This document shows, piece after piece, positions 7,925 through 17,716 of a stretch of 64,000 nt of DNA; the stretch's first letter is position 1, and each line of letters starts with the position of its first letter. The translations under genes were made by a program, and so were the position numbers. The notes under the pieces were generated by a model. That model saw only the letters and a program-made list of their open reading frames with translations, made no database searches and had not been told where the DNA came from. This stretch comes from Caulobacteraceae bacterium (GTDB taxonomy: Bacteria > Pseudomonadota > Alphaproteobacteria > Caulobacterales > Caulobacteraceae): positions 160,335-224,334 of the forward strand of contig CANJLQ010000004.1 in assembly GCA_947475735.1 (NCBI GenBank). Reading direction: 5' to 3'.

Positions 7925-7944
7925 GGATTAGGGATTAGGGATTA
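7917..7944. repeat. Four tandem copies of GGGATTA
   Basis: Four perfect 7-bp units at the 3' end of nudC, the first two covering its stop codon. Copy-number change would shift only the last codon or the 3' flank. Confidence 0.9.
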
Positions 7945-7956
7945 GTGAGGGATCGT

Positions 7957-8165
7957 TGTCATCCCGGCCGAAGCGCAGCTGAGAGCCGGGACGGCCGGCC
8001 ATTCATCGGGACGGCCCGGCCGATGAGCCGGGGCGACGGCGAAGACTAGGAACGTATTCAACCGTCTCCCGGTTCGTCCCTTCGGGCCGACCGGGAGTGG
8101 GCGTTGTGCGTACCGGGCGTCCCGGCTCTCCCCCGGCTCAAGGCCGGGGTTCGGCCGGGATGACA
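7957..8165. repeat. Long intergenic inverted repeat, family B, copy 1
   Basis: Bounded by TGTCATCCCGGCC and GGCCGGGATGACA, with internal CCCGGCT/AGCCGGG blocks. A second copy with the same ends is at 27726-27925. It lies between the convergent nudC and kdsB genes; otherwise nothing is seen in this gap. Confidence 0.8.
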
Positions 8166-8190
8166 AGGACGGAGGGAAGCTCCCGAGGCC

Positions 8191-8913
8191 CTAGACGAGC
8201 CGCCGCGCCGCCTCGAGGTCCGCTGGGTTGTCGACGGAGATCGGGGCCTCGTCGACGGTGGCGGCCCAGATGGATAGACCCAGTTCCAGCGCCCTCAGTT
8301 GCTCCAGCTTCTCGCGCTGTTCCAGCGGCGACGGCGGGGCGGCGCAGAAACGCTTCAGGGCCTCGCGCCGATAGCCGTAGATGCCGATGTGACGCCACAC
8401 GGGGCCGTCGCCGTACAGGGTCGAGCGGGTGAAATAGAGGGCGCGGGCGTGACGCTCGCCGTCGCTCAGGGCCAGGACAGCCTTGACCACGTCGACGTTC
8501 GTGCGGTCCGACGGGTCGATCTCCGGCGCGACCAGGGTGGCGATATCGCAGGAAGGCTCGCCGTGCAGCAGGGCCGCGCAGGCCATGGCCAGGCCCGGAT
8601 CGGCGAACGGCATGTCGCCCTGAAGGTTGATGACGGCATCGTATTCGCCGTCCGGGTCCAATGTTTCCAAAGCCGCCAGGGCGCGGTCCGAGCCGCTCGG
8701 CAGGGCGGGATCGGTCAGGACGGCGCGACCACCGGCCGCCTCGATGACGCCGACGATCTCCGCGTCGCCCGCCGCGACGGCGACCGGCAGGCCGCTCGCC
8801 ATCGCCTGCTCCCAGGCGCGCACGATCATGGGCTTGCCGCCGATGTCGGCCAGGGGTTTGCCGGGCAGCCGGGTGGCGGCCATGCGCGTCGGGATCAGGA
8901 TCAGGGGCGTCAT
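8191..8913 (-). CDS. kdsB: 3-deoxy-manno-octulosonate cytidylyltransferase
   Basis: 240 residues from ATG 8913 (MTPLILIPTRMAATRLPGKP), the typical nucleotide-binding start of KdsB. Other family marks are VINLQGDMPF, LYFTRSTLYGD, HIGIYGYRREAL and the C-terminal SVDNPADLEAARR. It activates KDO with CTP for lipopolysaccharide inner-core synthesis, in the cytoplasm. The frame is open to 9099, but that stretch overlaps the leader region of the divergent cytochrome gene. Confidence 0.95.
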   Translation of the reverse strand: MTPLILIPTRMAATRLPGKPLADIGGKPMIVRAWEQAMASGLPVAVAAGDAEIVGVIEAAGGRAVLTDPALPSGSDRALAALETLDPDGEYDAVINLQGDMPFADPGLAMACAALLHGEPSCDIATLVAPEIDPSDRTNVDVVKAVLALSDGERHARALYFTRSTLYGDGPVWRHIGIYGYRREALKRFCAAPPSPLEQREKLEQLRALELGLSIWAATVDEAPISVDNPADLEAARRLV

Positions 8914-9067
8914 TCGTGCGTTCCCGCTGTGCGACTTCAAGGGCGAGGATCTGGGTGCCGGGGCCGGTTGCGAAGGCGGCGCTAGCGTGTCAGAGACCGC
9001 CCCGCAAGACATTCGCCCGCTTCGCCTCCCCGCGACCCGGGCCCTAAAGACGGGATGCGACGACGCG

Positions 9068-9769
9068 ATGAGCGGCGATCTGAAGTGGAACAAGATCATG
9101 GGCGCGGGTCTGGGAACGGCCTTCGCCGTCCTGGTGCTGCAGCAGGTTTCCGGAGCCGTCTATTCGACGGAAGAGCCCGAGAAGATGGGCTATCTGATCA
9201 ATGTGCCCGAAGAGGCCGAGGCCGGCGCGGCCGAAGAGGTCCTGCCGCCCGACTGGGGCACGCTGTTGCCCGTCGCCGATCTGGCCGCTGGTGAGGCCGC
9301 CTATGCGCGCTGCGCGTCGTGCCACACCATCAACGCAGGCGGGGCCAACGGCATCGGGCCGAACCTGAACGGCGTCGTCGGGCGCGCGGTCGCCAGCCAC
9401 GCGGGCTTCGCCTATTCCGATGCCATGTCGGCCCACACCTCAGTCGATCCGACCTGGTCGCTGGATGCGCTGGACCAGTTCATCACCGCCCCGGCCCGCT
9501 ATGTCGACGGCACCAAGATGTCGTTCGCGGGCCTGCGCGACACCACGGCCCGGGTGAACCTGATCGCCTATCTGCGTAGCCAGGGCTCGGGCGGTTATCC
9601 GATCCCCGCGCCCGATCCGGCGCGTCAGCCCGGCGCGGCGGCTCCGGCCGATCCTGCGGCGGCGGGTGTCGAGGGCGCGGCGGCGGCGGGCGTCGATCCG
9701 AACGCCCCGGCCGCGACGACGGGCGATGTGGCCCCTCCGGCGGCCGACAGCGCCCCGACGGGCGGCTGA
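9068..9769 (+). CDS. Membrane-anchored c-type cytochrome (CycM-like)
   Basis: 233 residues from ATG 9068. An uncleaved N-terminal helix (GAGLGTAFAVLVLQQVSGAV) anchors the protein to the periplasmic side of the membrane. The heme site CASCH is followed by GIGPNLNGVVGR and a distal methionine candidate in TKMSFAGL, giving a class I fold like cytochrome c-552/CycM. After about residue 185 there is a long Pro/Ala-rich tail of low complexity. It probably carries electrons from the bc1 complex to an oxidase. Divergent from kdsB and abutting the next gene tail to tail. Confidence 0.9.
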   Translation: MSGDLKWNKIMGAGLGTAFAVLVLQQVSGAVYSTEEPEKMGYLINVPEEAEAGAAEEVLPPDWGTLLPVADLAAGEAAYARCASCHTINAGGANGIGPNLNGVVGRAVASHAGFAYSDAMSAHTSVDPTWSLDALDQFITAPARYVDGTKMSFAGLRDTTARVNLIAYLRSQGSGGYPIPAPDPARQPGAAAPADPAAAGVEGAAAAGVDPNAPAATTGDVAPPAADSAPTGG

Positions 9770-10558
9770 CTAGCGAACCCGCCTGAAGACGGCGGGATCG
9801 AACCCGTCCGACAGGCAGCGCGCGTCGGCCTCGGTCAGAGCTTCGATCACCACGGCGCCGTGGAATCCGGTGGCGTGGATGACGCGGGCCTCATCCAGAA
9901 CGATGGCGGAATGGCCGGTCCAGCTCTGACGCTCGGCGAGGCTCAGCCAGATCACCAGATCACCCCTGCGAGCATCCCGGCGATCGATGGCGTGACCGAT
10001 CTCGGCCTGTTCGTGCGCGCGGCGGGCCCCGGACAGACCGCAGGCCAGAAGCGCCTGCTGGATCAGGCCCGAGCAGTCTGTGGCGATCGAGGAGCGGGCG
10101 CCCAGAGCGTGCGGCGTGCCGACCAGCCGTTCGGCGATGGTGACGGGATCGCGCTCGAAATCCCCGATCGGGCGCAGGCGCAGGTCCGGCTCGGACGGGT
10201 CGGTGACCAGGGCATTGAGCGGCAGGTCGGCGTCGATGGCCGAGACGCTGTGGGTCGGCCGCAGGGTGCCGGGTGTGAGGTCGGACAGGTCGACCCAGCC
10301 GACGACCCCGTCGCGACGGGCCTGGCCCCAGGCGCGGCCGTCGCGGTCCTCCAGCACATCGAAGGCCTCGCCGAACAGCAGCTGATCGAGGCGCTCGGAG
10401 GCGGGGTCGGCCTGGGCGTGGATGTCGGCGACCGGCACGCGCAGCCGCATCGCCCGGGTCGGACGATAGGCCTCGGCACGCACCATTCCCTCCAGCGCCA
10501 GGGCGGCGAGGTCGGGACGGGCCAGCATCGGCCGGGTGGAAACGGACAGGTCGGTCAA
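9770..10558 (-). CDS. NlpC/P60 family cell-wall peptidase with SH3-like region
   Basis: 262 residues. The C-terminal third is an NlpC/P60 papain-like domain with the catalytic set DCSGLIQ (Cys), GHSAIVL (His) and VIHATG. Residues 35-130 look like two bacterial SH3 units (ADPASERLDQLLFGE, DGVVGWVDLSDL). No signal peptide is visible. Start is TTG 10558 with AGGG upstream; ATG 10528 is an alternative. It lies next to leucyl aminopeptidase, as often in Caulobacterales, which suggests peptide recycling. Likely substrate: gamma-D-Glu-diaminopimelate linkages, by family. Confidence 0.87.
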   Translation of the reverse strand: MTDLSVSTRPMLARPDLAALALEGMVRAEAYRPTRAMRLRVPVADIHAQADPASERLDQLLFGEAFDVLEDRDGRAWGQARRDGVVGWVDLSDLTPGTLRPTHSVSAIDADLPLNALVTDPSEPDLRLRPIGDFERDPVTIAERLVGTPHALGARSSIATDCSGLIQQALLACGLSGARRAHEQAEIGHAIDRRDARRGDLVIWLSLAERQSWTGHSAIVLDEARVIHATGFHGAVVIEALTEADARCLSDGFDPAVFRRVR

Positions 10559-10682
10559 GCGAAGGCCCTGACGATTGGACAGGCACCCTGACCCGCGAAG
10601 GCGAAAGTCCCGTTAATGTCGGCCGTCCCCGGTTGATTTTTTCCGTGGGCCGTCCACGTCTTCCCGAGGTTGGGAGAGATCG

Positions 10683-11309
10683 ATGGTGTTCGTGACGGGT
10701 CTGGCGCTGGCCGTGGTGGCGGTGCTTCTGCTGTTTCCGGAAACGCCGGTCGGGCGGGGACTGCGACGCTGGCTGGTCGAGAAGCCCGCGCGGCGGCTGA
10801 ACCGCGCGACGATCTGGCAGATCCTGTTCGTCTGCGGCCTGCTGATCGCCGGGCTGGTCATGACCCTGGCCTTCGGGTTCGACGGTGGACTCCTCTACGC
10901 CATGATGGCCCCCGAGATCCTGGTCTGGGCGGTCATGTTCGACATCGGCCTGATCATCGACGGCCTGCTGATTACATCGGCCATCCTGGCGTCGAACGGG
11001 GTGCGCATCGCTCGCGCTATGGCGACGGATTGGATCCGGCGCGCCCTCGTCGTCGTGCGGACACCGCGCGCCGCCCGGTCTCGGCGGCCCCGCCGGGTCA
11101 ATCGTCCGGGGCGGAGCCAGGACCCGAAGGCGGAGGGTGGGCTCAGCCCGCGTACCGGGCCTTCAGCATGGCGTAGGCGGCGCGCAGCCCCTGGGCCTCG
11201 CCGCCCTCGGGCCAGCCCGGGCGGCCGCGGCTGTTCCAGGCGAAGACGTCCAGATGGGCCCAGGCGCCCGTCGTCGGGGCGAATTTCTGCAGGAACAGGG
11301 CGGCGGTGA
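10683..11309 (+). CDS. Hypothetical membrane protein with doubtful C-terminus
   Basis: 208 residues from ATG 10683 with GGGAGAG upstream. Three hydrophobic segments are seen: about 2-20, 45-66 and 72-100. Downstream of residue 115 the composition turns to Arg/Pro and from 11143 the frame runs antisense through the end of the aminopeptidase gene, for 167 bp. The N-terminal 110 residues look real; the tail may be read-through created by a lost stop or a frameshift. No family is recognised. Confidence 0.55.
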   Translation: MVFVTGLALAVVAVLLLFPETPVGRGLRRWLVEKPARRLNRATIWQILFVCGLLIAGLVMTLAFGFDGGLLYAMMAPEILVWAVMFDIGLIIDGLLITSAILASNGVRIARAMATDWIRRALVVVRTPRAARSRRPRRVNRPGRSQDPKAEGGLSPRTGPSAWRRRRAAPGPRRPRASPGGRGCSRRRRPDGPRRPSSGRISAGTGRR

Positions 11310-12537
11310 TCGAGCCCCCTTGCGCCCAGCCGGCGCTGTCGTTCCTGACATCGGCCAGGTCCGAGTCGATCGCGGCGCGGTAGCCGGGCCACAACGGCAT
11401 GCGCCACAGGGGATCGCTGACCTCGGCCGAGGCCTTCAGCAGGTCGGCGGCCAGGGCCTCATCGTCGGTGTAGAGCGGCGGCAGTTCGGGCCCCAGGGCG
11501 ACGCGCGCCGCGCCGGTCAGGGTGGCGAAATCCAGCGTCAGGTCCGGCGCATGCTCGGCGGCCCGGGCGAGGGCGTCGGCCAGGATCAGGCGGCCCTCGG
11601 CATCGGTATTGCCGATCTCGATGGTCAGACCCTTGCGGCTCGACAGGATGTCGCCCGGCCGGAAGGCGTCGGCGGAGATGGCGTTCTCGACCGCCGCGAC
11701 CAGGACGACCAGGCGCACGTCCAGCCCCGCCTGCATGACCAGGCGGCCGAGCGCCAGCGCATGGGCGGCCCCGCCCATGTCCTTCTTCATGTTGCGCATG
11801 CCGGCGGCGGACTTGATGTCGAGGCCTCCGCTGTCGAAGGCGACCCCCTTTCCGACCAGGGCGATCAGGGGCCGGTCGGCGCGGTCCAGGTTCCAGCCGA
11901 TCTCGAGGATACGGGGCGCGCGGTGGGGCGCCGCGGCGCGGCCGACGGCGTGGATAGCCGGATAGTTCTGTTCGATCAGGTCGTCGCCGACGATGACCGA
12001 GATCGTCGCGCCGTGGGCCCCGGCGATCTCGCGGGCAACGGTCTCCATCTGCAGCGGACCCATGTCGGCGGCGGGCGTGTCGACCATCTCGCGGCACAGG
12101 GCGCAGGCGGCGGCGATCCGGTCGGCCTCCTCCACGTCGAAGCCCCCGGGGGCGACCAGACGCACCTCGGCGACGTCGGTGCGGGGCTTGTAGCGGTCGA
12201 ACGCGTAACGCCCCAGCAGGAAGGCCAGGACGGCCGACCGGGCCACCTCGGGCTCGGCCTCGAGCCGATACAGGCCCGTCGGCAGTTTGCCGGACAGGGC
12301 CCGGGTGGTCATCGGATCGAACGTCTTGCCGGCTCCCATCAGGACGTGGTCGATCGCGCCGTCCGCGCCCGGCACGATCAGGACCTGCCCCGGCTTGCCC
12401 TTGAAGCCCATCCGCTCGGCCCAGGCGGCGGCCGGCCCCTCGCCCGCCGCGTCGGGTCCGACGAAGCGAACCGGGATGGCCGTCGCAGCCTCCGGGGCGT
12501 CGGCAGGGACGATCGGGTCGGGCGAGAGGACGGACAT
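11143..12537 (-). CDS. Leucyl aminopeptidase (M17 family)
   Basis: 464 residues from ATG 12537. The M17 signature NTDAEGRLILADAL is present, together with the metal ligands in LVGKGVAFDSGGLDIK and MKKDMGGAAHAL. The N-terminal alpha/beta domain (1-160) is divergent, as in the alphaproteobacterial branch. It is a cytoplasmic two-metal exopeptidase for peptide turnover. It lies upstream of the NlpC/P60 gene on the same strand but is separated from it by the oppositely directed membrane protein gene at 10683. Confidence 0.94.
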   Translation of the reverse strand: MSVLSPDPIVPADAPEAATAIPVRFVGPDAAGEGPAAAWAERMGFKGKPGQVLIVPGADGAIDHVLMGAGKTFDPMTTRALSGKLPTGLYRLEAEPEVARSAVLAFLLGRYAFDRYKPRTDVAEVRLVAPGGFDVEEADRIAAACALCREMVDTPAADMGPLQMETVAREIAGAHGATISVIVGDDLIEQNYPAIHAVGRAAAPHRAPRILEIGWNLDRADRPLIALVGKGVAFDSGGLDIKSAAGMRNMKKDMGGAAHALALGRLVMQAGLDVRLVVLVAAVENAISADAFRPGDILSSRKGLTIEIGNTDAEGRLILADALARAAEHAPDLTLDFATLTGAARVALGPELPPLYTDDEALAADLLKASAEVSDPLWRMPLWPGYRAAIDSDLADVRNDSAGWAQGGSITAALFLQKFAPTTGAWAHLDVFAWNSRGRPGWPEGGEAQGLRAAYAMLKARYAG

Positions 12538-12618
12538 GGCGGGCCTTTGTCGGATTAACCAATGCTTGACGCGAAGCGCCGATTCTTTCCGGCACAGATA
12601 CCCGGATCGGTCCGCCCC

Positions 12619-13455
12619 ATGTCGCTGAACCGCGTCAGAACCTCAATGCTTCTCGCCGCCGCGCTCGGGGCCCTCGCCGCGCCCGCCCTGGCCCAGACCG
12701 CGCCGGCGGAGCCCGCCGCGCCGGCCGTCCGAATCCCGGCCTCGGCGGAGGAACGCGCCGCCTACAACCGGCTGGATCCGCTCGCCCGCTCGGTCTTTTG
12801 GTCGCGCGAGATGGAGGTCAATCCGCTGGACCCGGTCGCCGGGGTCGAGCTGGCCGAGGCCCTGCGCCAGTTGGGACAGCACGAACAGGCGGCCCAGACG
12901 GCGCGTCAGGTGCTGACCACCCAGCCCGGTAATGTCGAAGCCATGCTGGAAATCGGCCGCGCCGAGATCGCGCGCGGTCAGGCCTTCTATGGCATCGCGC
13001 CGCTGGAACAGGCGCGCGACCTGGCCCCGAACGACTGGCGGCCCCTGTCCTTGCTCGGCGTGGCCTATCAGCAGGTGCGCCGGGCCGATGACGCGCAAGG
13101 TGCCTGGCAGCGGGCGCTGGCCCTCTCGCCGGACAATCCGAACATCCTGACCAACGCCGGCATGGCCCTGGCCACCTCGGGCGACGCCGCGGGGGCGGAG
13201 GCCATGCTGCGCCGGGCGGTGGCCCAGCCGACCGCCACGCTGCAGATGCGGCTGAACCTGGCCATGACGCTGGGCCTGCAGGGCAAGATGGCCGAGGCCG
13301 AACAGATCATCCGCCGCGACCTGCCGCCCGAGGCCGCCGAGCGGAACCTGCAGTGGCTGCGGGCCCAGGCCCAGGGACAGGCGATCGCCACGGCGGCCGT
13401 CTCGCCGACCGATCAGGCCTCCGCCCGGACCTGGGGCTCGCTGCAGACGCCCTGA
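12619..13455 (+). CDS. Exported TPR-repeat protein (TadD-like)
   Basis: 278 residues from ATG 12619 (MSLNRVRTSMLLAAALGALA, signal peptide ending at ALAQ). At least four TPR units follow, for example LAEALRQLGQHEQAAQTARQ, GIAPLEQARDLAPNDWRPLS and AWQRALALSPDNPNILTNAG. The closest pattern is the Flp-pilus assembly protein TadD, but no tad genes surround it, so the role is open. An upstream in-frame ATG at 12562 would disturb the signal peptide and is not preferred. Confidence 0.82.
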   Translation: MSLNRVRTSMLLAAALGALAAPALAQTAPAEPAAPAVRIPASAEERAAYNRLDPLARSVFWSREMEVNPLDPVAGVELAEALRQLGQHEQAAQTARQVLTTQPGNVEAMLEIGRAEIARGQAFYGIAPLEQARDLAPNDWRPLSLLGVAYQQVRRADDAQGAWQRALALSPDNPNILTNAGMALATSGDAAGAEAMLRRAVAQPTATLQMRLNLAMTLGLQGKMAEAEQIIRRDLPPEAAERNLQWLRAQAQGQAIATAAVSPTDQASARTWGSLQTP

Positions 13456-13493
13456 GGCTTTCGGCGGGACCCCGGTCGGCCTATCTACCGGCC

Positions 13494-13949
13494 ATGATCG
13501 ACGATCTTTACAGCACGCGCATCCTGACGCTGGCGGCGAACCTGCCGCACGCCGGGCGGCTGGCCGCGCCCGAGGGCACCGGCGAGTGGGTGGCGAAACT
13601 GTGCGGGTCGCGGGCGACGGTCGATGTCGTTCTGGACGATGCAGGCCGCATCGCCGACTTCGCCCAGGATGTGAAGGCCTGCGCGCTCGGTCAGGCCGCG
13701 GCCGGCGTGGTCGGCGAAAGCGTGCTGGGCGCGACGGCGGACGATCTGACCGAGGCGCGCGACGCCATGCTGGCGATGCTGAAGGCCGGCGGCGAAGGCC
13801 CGAGCGGGCGGTTTGAGGGCCTGCGGATTCTCAAGCAGGTCGCGGACTATCCGGCTCGGCACGCCTCGACCATGGTCGCCATCGAGGCGACCCTGGAAGC
13901 CACCGAAGCGGCGCACGCGGCCCGAACGCGCCTTGCCGGGGCGGCCTGA
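13494..13949 (+). CDS. IscU/NifU-N-like iron-sulfur scaffold homologue
   Basis: 151 residues from ATG 13494. It begins [20 protein letters not shown] and holds [22 protein letters not shown], which resembles the last cysteine region of IscU scaffolds. A single conserved-position cysteine is clear there; the first ([12 protein letters not shown]39) matches the alphaproteobacterial IscU-like proteins that precede yidD. The middle cysteine of canonical IscU is missing. Cluster assembly is therefore likely but unproven. It is followed by yidD after 44 bp. Confidence 0.75.
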   Translation: MIDDLYSTRILTLAANLPHAGRLAAPEGTGEWVAKLCGSRATVDVVLDDAGRIADFAQDVKACALGQAAAGVVGESVLGATADDLTEARDAMLAMLKAGGEGPSGRFEGLRILKQVADYPARHASTMVAIEATLEATEAAHAARTRLAGAA

Positions 13950-13993
13950 GCGCCCGGTTGCAGACCCCGCCCGCGCGGGAGATAAGCCCGCCC

Positions 13994-14245
13994 ATGCCCC
14001 CCACCGGCACCCTCTACGAACGCGGCGTCCGCGCGGCCCATCGGGGCTACAAGCTGACGCTGAGCCCGATCTTCGGCCAGTCGTGCCGGTTCCTGCCGAC
14101 CTGTTCGGACTATGGCCGCGACGCCCTGATCCAGCACGGCCTTCGCAAGGGCGGCTGGCTGACCGTGCGGCGACTGTGTAGATGCCACCCCTTCGGCGGT
14201 TCGGGATACGACCCGGTTCCGCCAAAAGAGACCGAGACCCCATGA
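13994..14245 (+). CDS. yidD: Membrane protein insertion efficiency factor YidD
   Basis: 83 residues from ATG 13994. The family core is [20 protein letters not shown] followed by CSDYGRDAL and ending in [18 protein letters not shown]. An earlier ATG at 13958 is in frame, but GGAGA at about 13977 and the family length favour 13994. YidD helps YidC insert proteins into the inner membrane. Its stop overlaps the thrS start as ATGA, so the two are probably co-translated. Confidence 0.93.
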   Translation: MPPTGTLYERGVRAAHRGYKLTLSPIFGQSCRFLPTCSDYGRDALIQHGLRKGGWLTVRRLCRCHPFGGSGYDPVPPKETETP

Positions 14246-16167
14246 TCCAGCTGACCTTCCCCGACGGCGCCACGCGAGACTATCCGGCCGGTTCGACCGC
14301 GCGCGACGTGGCCCACGCCATCTCGCCGTCGCTGGCCAAGAAGGCGGTGCTGGCCGAGCTGAACGGCGAGCAACGAGACATGGACCGGGTGCTGGAGGTC
14401 GGCGGGGCATTCCGACTGATCATGCGCGACGATCCGGCGGCGCTCTATACGATCCGCCACGACACCGCCCACGTCCTGGCCGAGGCGGTCCAGAAACTGT
14501 TCCCCGGCACCCAGGTCACGATCGGTCCGGCCATCGAGGACGGCTTCTACTACGACTTCTATCGGGACACGCCCTTCTCGACCGACGACTTCGCCGCCAT
14601 CGAAAAGGAGATGGCCAGGATCGTGGACCGGGACGCCAAGTTCGAGCGCGAGGTCTGGGACCGCGACGAGGCCATCCTGTTCTTCGAGGCGCGGGGCGAG
14701 AGCTTCAAGGCCGAGCTGATCCGCGACCTGCCCGAGAGCGAGACCATCACCCTGTATCGTCAGGGCGACTGGATCGACCTGTGCCGGGGGCCGCACTTCC
14801 CCTCCACGCGTCACGTCGGCAAGGCCTTCAAGCTGACCAAGCTGGCCGGGGCCTACTGGCGGGGCGACAGCAATCGCGAGCAGCTGCAGCGCATCTACGG
14901 CACCGCCTGGGCGACGAAGGAGGACCTCGACGCCTATCTGAAACGCATCGAGGAGGCCGAGAAGCGCGACCACCGCCGCATCGGCCGCCAGATGGAGCTC
15001 TTCCACATGCAGGAAGAGGGCCGGGGCATGGTCTTCTGGCATCCCAAGGGCTGGGTGCTGTGGCAGGTCATCGAGGCCTATATGCGCCGCCGCCTGGACG
15101 CCGCCGGCTATGTCGAGGTCAAGACGCCCCAGGTGCTGGACAGGAAGTTCTGGGAGGCCTCGGGCCACTGGGAGAAGTACCGGCCCAATATGTTCGTCTG
15201 CGAGACGGTGGAGGGCGAGACCCTCAGCCTCAAGCCGATGAACTGCCCCGGCCACGTCCAGATCTTCGGTATCGGCCAGCGGTCCTATCGCGAACTGCCG
15301 CTGCGGATGGCCGAGTTCGGGGCCTGTCACCGCTATGAGCCGTCCGGGTCGCTGCACGGCCTGATGCGGGTGCGCGGCTTCACCCAGGACGACGCCCACA
15401 TCTTCTGCCGCGAGGACCAGATCGTGGAGGAGACGTCGAACTTCATCGCCCTGGCCCGGTCCGTCCACGCCGACCTCGGCATGGAGACGGCCTACATCAG
15501 CCTGGGCACCCGGCCCGAGGTGCGCGCCGGCACGGACGAATTCTGGGACAAGGCCGAGGCCCTGATGGCTGAGGCGGCGCGCGCCGCCGGGACCGAGCCG
15601 GTGGTGACGGAGGGCGACGGCGCCTTCTATGCGCCCAAGCTGGATTTCGTGGTCAAGGACGCCATCGGCCGCGAATGGACCTGCGGCACCATCCAGCTGG
15701 ACTATGTCCTGCCCGAACGTCTGGGCGCGGAATACGTCGGCGAGGACGGCGGCAAGCACCGGCCGGTCATGCTGCACCGGGCCATCCTGGGCAGTTTCGA
15801 GCGGTTCATCGGCATCATGATCGAGAACTACGCCGGGGCCTTCCCCCTGTGGCTGGCCCCGGTCCAGGCCGTGGTGGCGACCATCACCTCCGACGCCGAC
15901 GACTATGCCCATCAGGTCGCCGCCCGGTTCAAGGCGGCCGGCCTGCGCGTCGAGACCGACCTGAGGAACGAGAAGGTCGGCTACAAGGTGCGCGAACACT
16001 CGGTCGGCAAGGTCCCCGTCATCGCCGTCGTCGGCCGCTCCGAGGCCGAGAAGGGCGAGGTGGCGATCCGGCGGCTGGGCTCGCAGGAGCAGACGGTCGT
16101 CAGCCTGGACGAGGCCATCCGCATCCTCACCGAAGAAGCGACGCCGCCGGACCTGAAGCGGGGCTGA
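14242..16167 (+). CDS. thrS: Threonyl-tRNA synthetase
   Basis: 641 residues from ATG 14242. Domains in order: TGS domain ([20 protein letters not shown]), editing domain with [11 protein letters not shown] and the [12 protein letters not shown] block, class II core with motif 2 ([29 protein letters not shown]) and motif 3 ([19 protein letters not shown]), then the anticodon-binding domain. All zinc ligands expected in the core are visible (Cys of NCPGH and His of DDAH and of MLHR). Length is normal for the family. Confidence 0.97.
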   Translation: MIQLTFPDGATRDYPAGSTARDVAHAISPSLAKKAVLAELNGEQRDMDRVLEVGGAFRLIMRDDPAALYTIRHDTAHVLAEAVQKLFPGTQVTIGPAIEDGFYYDFYRDTPFSTDDFAAIEKEMARIVDRDAKFEREVWDRDEAILFFEARGESFKAELIRDLPESETITLYRQGDWIDLCRGPHFPSTRHVGKAFKLTKLAGAYWRGDSNREQLQRIYGTAWATKEDLDAYLKRIEEAEKRDHRRIGRQMELFHMQEEGRGMVFWHPKGWVLWQVIEAYMRRRLDAAGYVEVKTPQVLDRKFWEASGHWEKYRPNMFVCETVEGETLSLKPMNCPGHVQIFGIGQRSYRELPLRMAEFGACHRYEPSGSLHGLMRVRGFTQDDAHIFCREDQIVEETSNFIALARSVHADLGMETAYISLGTRPEVRAGTDEFWDKAEALMAEAARAAGTEPVVTEGDGAFYAPKLDFVVKDAIGREWTCGTIQLDYVLPERLGAEYVGEDGGKHRPVMLHRAILGSFERFIGIMIENYAGAFPLWLAPVQAVVATITSDADDYAHQVAARFKAAGLRVETDLRNEKVGYKVREHSVGKVPVIAVVGRSEAEKGEVAIRRLGSQEQTVVSLDEAIRILTEEATPPDLKRG

Positions 16168-16183
16168 CCCCGATCGCGCGGGT

Positions 16184-17716
16184 TCAGAGGATCGCCAGGG
16201 CGCGATACAGCGGCACGGTCTGATCGAGAAACCGCTGGGCCATGTGGCCGAGCGCGCGGAGATTGTCGTCTTCCGAGGTCAGGGTCTCGCCCTTCTGGGC
16301 GGCCCGCTCCCCGGTCGTCTGGAAGACCGCCCAGACCGATCGCGCGATCGCCTCGGTCGAGCGATCGCCGCCCCTCCAGGCGCGCAGGAACAGCTGGGCC
16401 GACCGGGGGGTCAGGACGCCCCCGCCCGTGACGGGCGAGGCGAGATGCATCAGATGCGGTCCGGTCAGGGCACGCTCCAGGACCAGCCGATTGTAGGCGT
16501 CGCACCGCTGCGACGCCTCGGCCGAAACGGCCTGTGCCGGGCGCACGACGCCCATGCCGACCAGAGTGATCAGGGCCGCGATCACATCGCCGCGCCGTAG
16601 CGACGAGACGCCCGGCGCGGCCATCACCTCCGCGCCGCTCTTCGCGACGAACCCGTCGGCCGCCAGGGCCAGGACGATCGGACGGTAGGTCGCCTCGGGC
16701 AGGGCCAGTTCGCCCTGGGCCCCTCTCAAGACGAAATCGATCTCGTCCAGGCCACAGATCAGCACGAAGGCCTGGGCCTCGAACCGCGCGGCCCGCTCCG
16801 TGTCCGAAAGCCGCCGTGCCGGGCGGGCGAAGACGTCGGGACGGAACTGCTGGTTGACCAGGAAGTCGCGGATCGATTCACGCCGGACCGGATCCTTCTC
16901 GCGATCCATCAGGGCCACCCCGGCGGGCTTCAGGTGGATGGCGCTGACCCGGTCCAGCAGCCGGGCGGACCCCTCGAACGCCAGGTCCGCCTCGGCCATC
17001 GCGTCGGCCACATCCGAAAAATAAGGGATGTGCCAGTCCGCGTTCAGATACTCGTGCCCCAGATACTGCGGCGTGGTCTTGCGCAGTGACGCCAAGTGGC
17101 TGGCCGCCGGTCGATTGTCGGCGAAGAAGCGTCCCTCGGCGGCCGCCACCTCCTCGGCGAAGGCCAGGGCGGACGCGATGCGGGCCTCGGGATCGCCCGG
17201 CTCGCTCGCCCCGTGGCCCAGCGTCATCAGGTGCCGGACCGGGCCCCGCGACGCCCAACCGGGCTGGCAGTTGTAGCTCAGATAGACCACCCCGCCCGGG
17301 GCCAGCCGATCGCGCAGGATCTCCACGATCGACCGCCGGCTGGCGTCTGAGACCCAGCTCCAGACCCCGTGCAGGGTGATGACGTCGAACAGCGGCAGAT
17401 CGGCCCGGGCGGCGAAGTCGGCGAAGGACGCCTCGATCAGGGTGGCGGGCACAGAGACCGCCTCGGCCAGGGCCCGGGCGTTGGCGACATGGGCGGGATT
17501 GAGGTCGACGCCCCAGAACTCTCCGTCATTCGCGGCCGCATGCGCCACCAGCGAGACGCCCTGCCCCATGCCGAGCTCGAGATAGACCGGCCGGGCCGGC
17601 GCGGGCCGATCGACCCCGGCGACGAGGGCGCAGAAGGCCAGATGCGCCGGCCCCAACTCGTGATAGTAGCCGGAGGTATACTCCAGCTCCGAATAGGGCC
17701 TCTCGGTCGCGCTCAT
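16184..17716 (-). CDS. SAM-dependent methyltransferase with methyltransferase regulatory domain
   Basis: 510 residues from ATG 17716 (MSATERPYSELEYTSGYYHE); an in-frame ATG at 17752 is possible. The N-terminal class I methyltransferase shows motif I as YLELGMGQGVSLV, FWGVDLNPAHV and FDVITLHGVWSWVSD. It is followed by the regulatory domain described in bacterial protein-lysine-methyltransferase-like enzymes (TPQYLGHEYLNADWHIPYFS). A similar architecture is known for rickettsial OmpB lysine methyltransferases, but the target here is unknown. It converges on thrS with a 16-bp gap. Confidence 0.85.
   Translation of the reverse strand: MSATERPYSELEYTSGYYHELGPAHLAFCALVAGVDRPAPARPVYLELGMGQGVSLVAHAAANDGEFWGVDLNPAHVANARALAEAVSVPATLIEASFADFAARADLPLFDVITLHGVWSWVSDASRRSIVEILRDRLAPGGVVYLSYNCQPGWASRGPVRHLMTLGHGASEPGDPEARIASALAFAEEVAAAEGRFFADNRPAASHLASLRKTTPQYLGHEYLNADWHIPYFSDVADAMAEADLAFEGSARLLDRVSAIHLKPAGVALMDREKDPVRRESIRDFLVNQQFRPDVFARPARRLSDTERAARFEAQAFVLICGLDEIDFVLRGAQGELALPEATYRPIVLALAADGFVAKSGAEVMAAPGVSSLRRGDVIAALITLVGMGVVRPAQAVSAEASQRCDAYNRLVLERALTGPHLMHLASPVTGGGVLTPRSAQLFLRAWRGGDRSTEAIARSVWAVFQTTGERAAQKGETLTSEDDNLRALGHMAQRFLDQTVPLYRALAIL

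Noticed and set aside
7917-7944. CRISPR-like repetition
   Set aside because: Only four contiguous 7-bp units without spacers.
14110-15999. 629-codon open frame on the minus strand
   Set aside because: Antisense to thrS, with repetitive Gly/Leu/Asp composition and no ribosome site.
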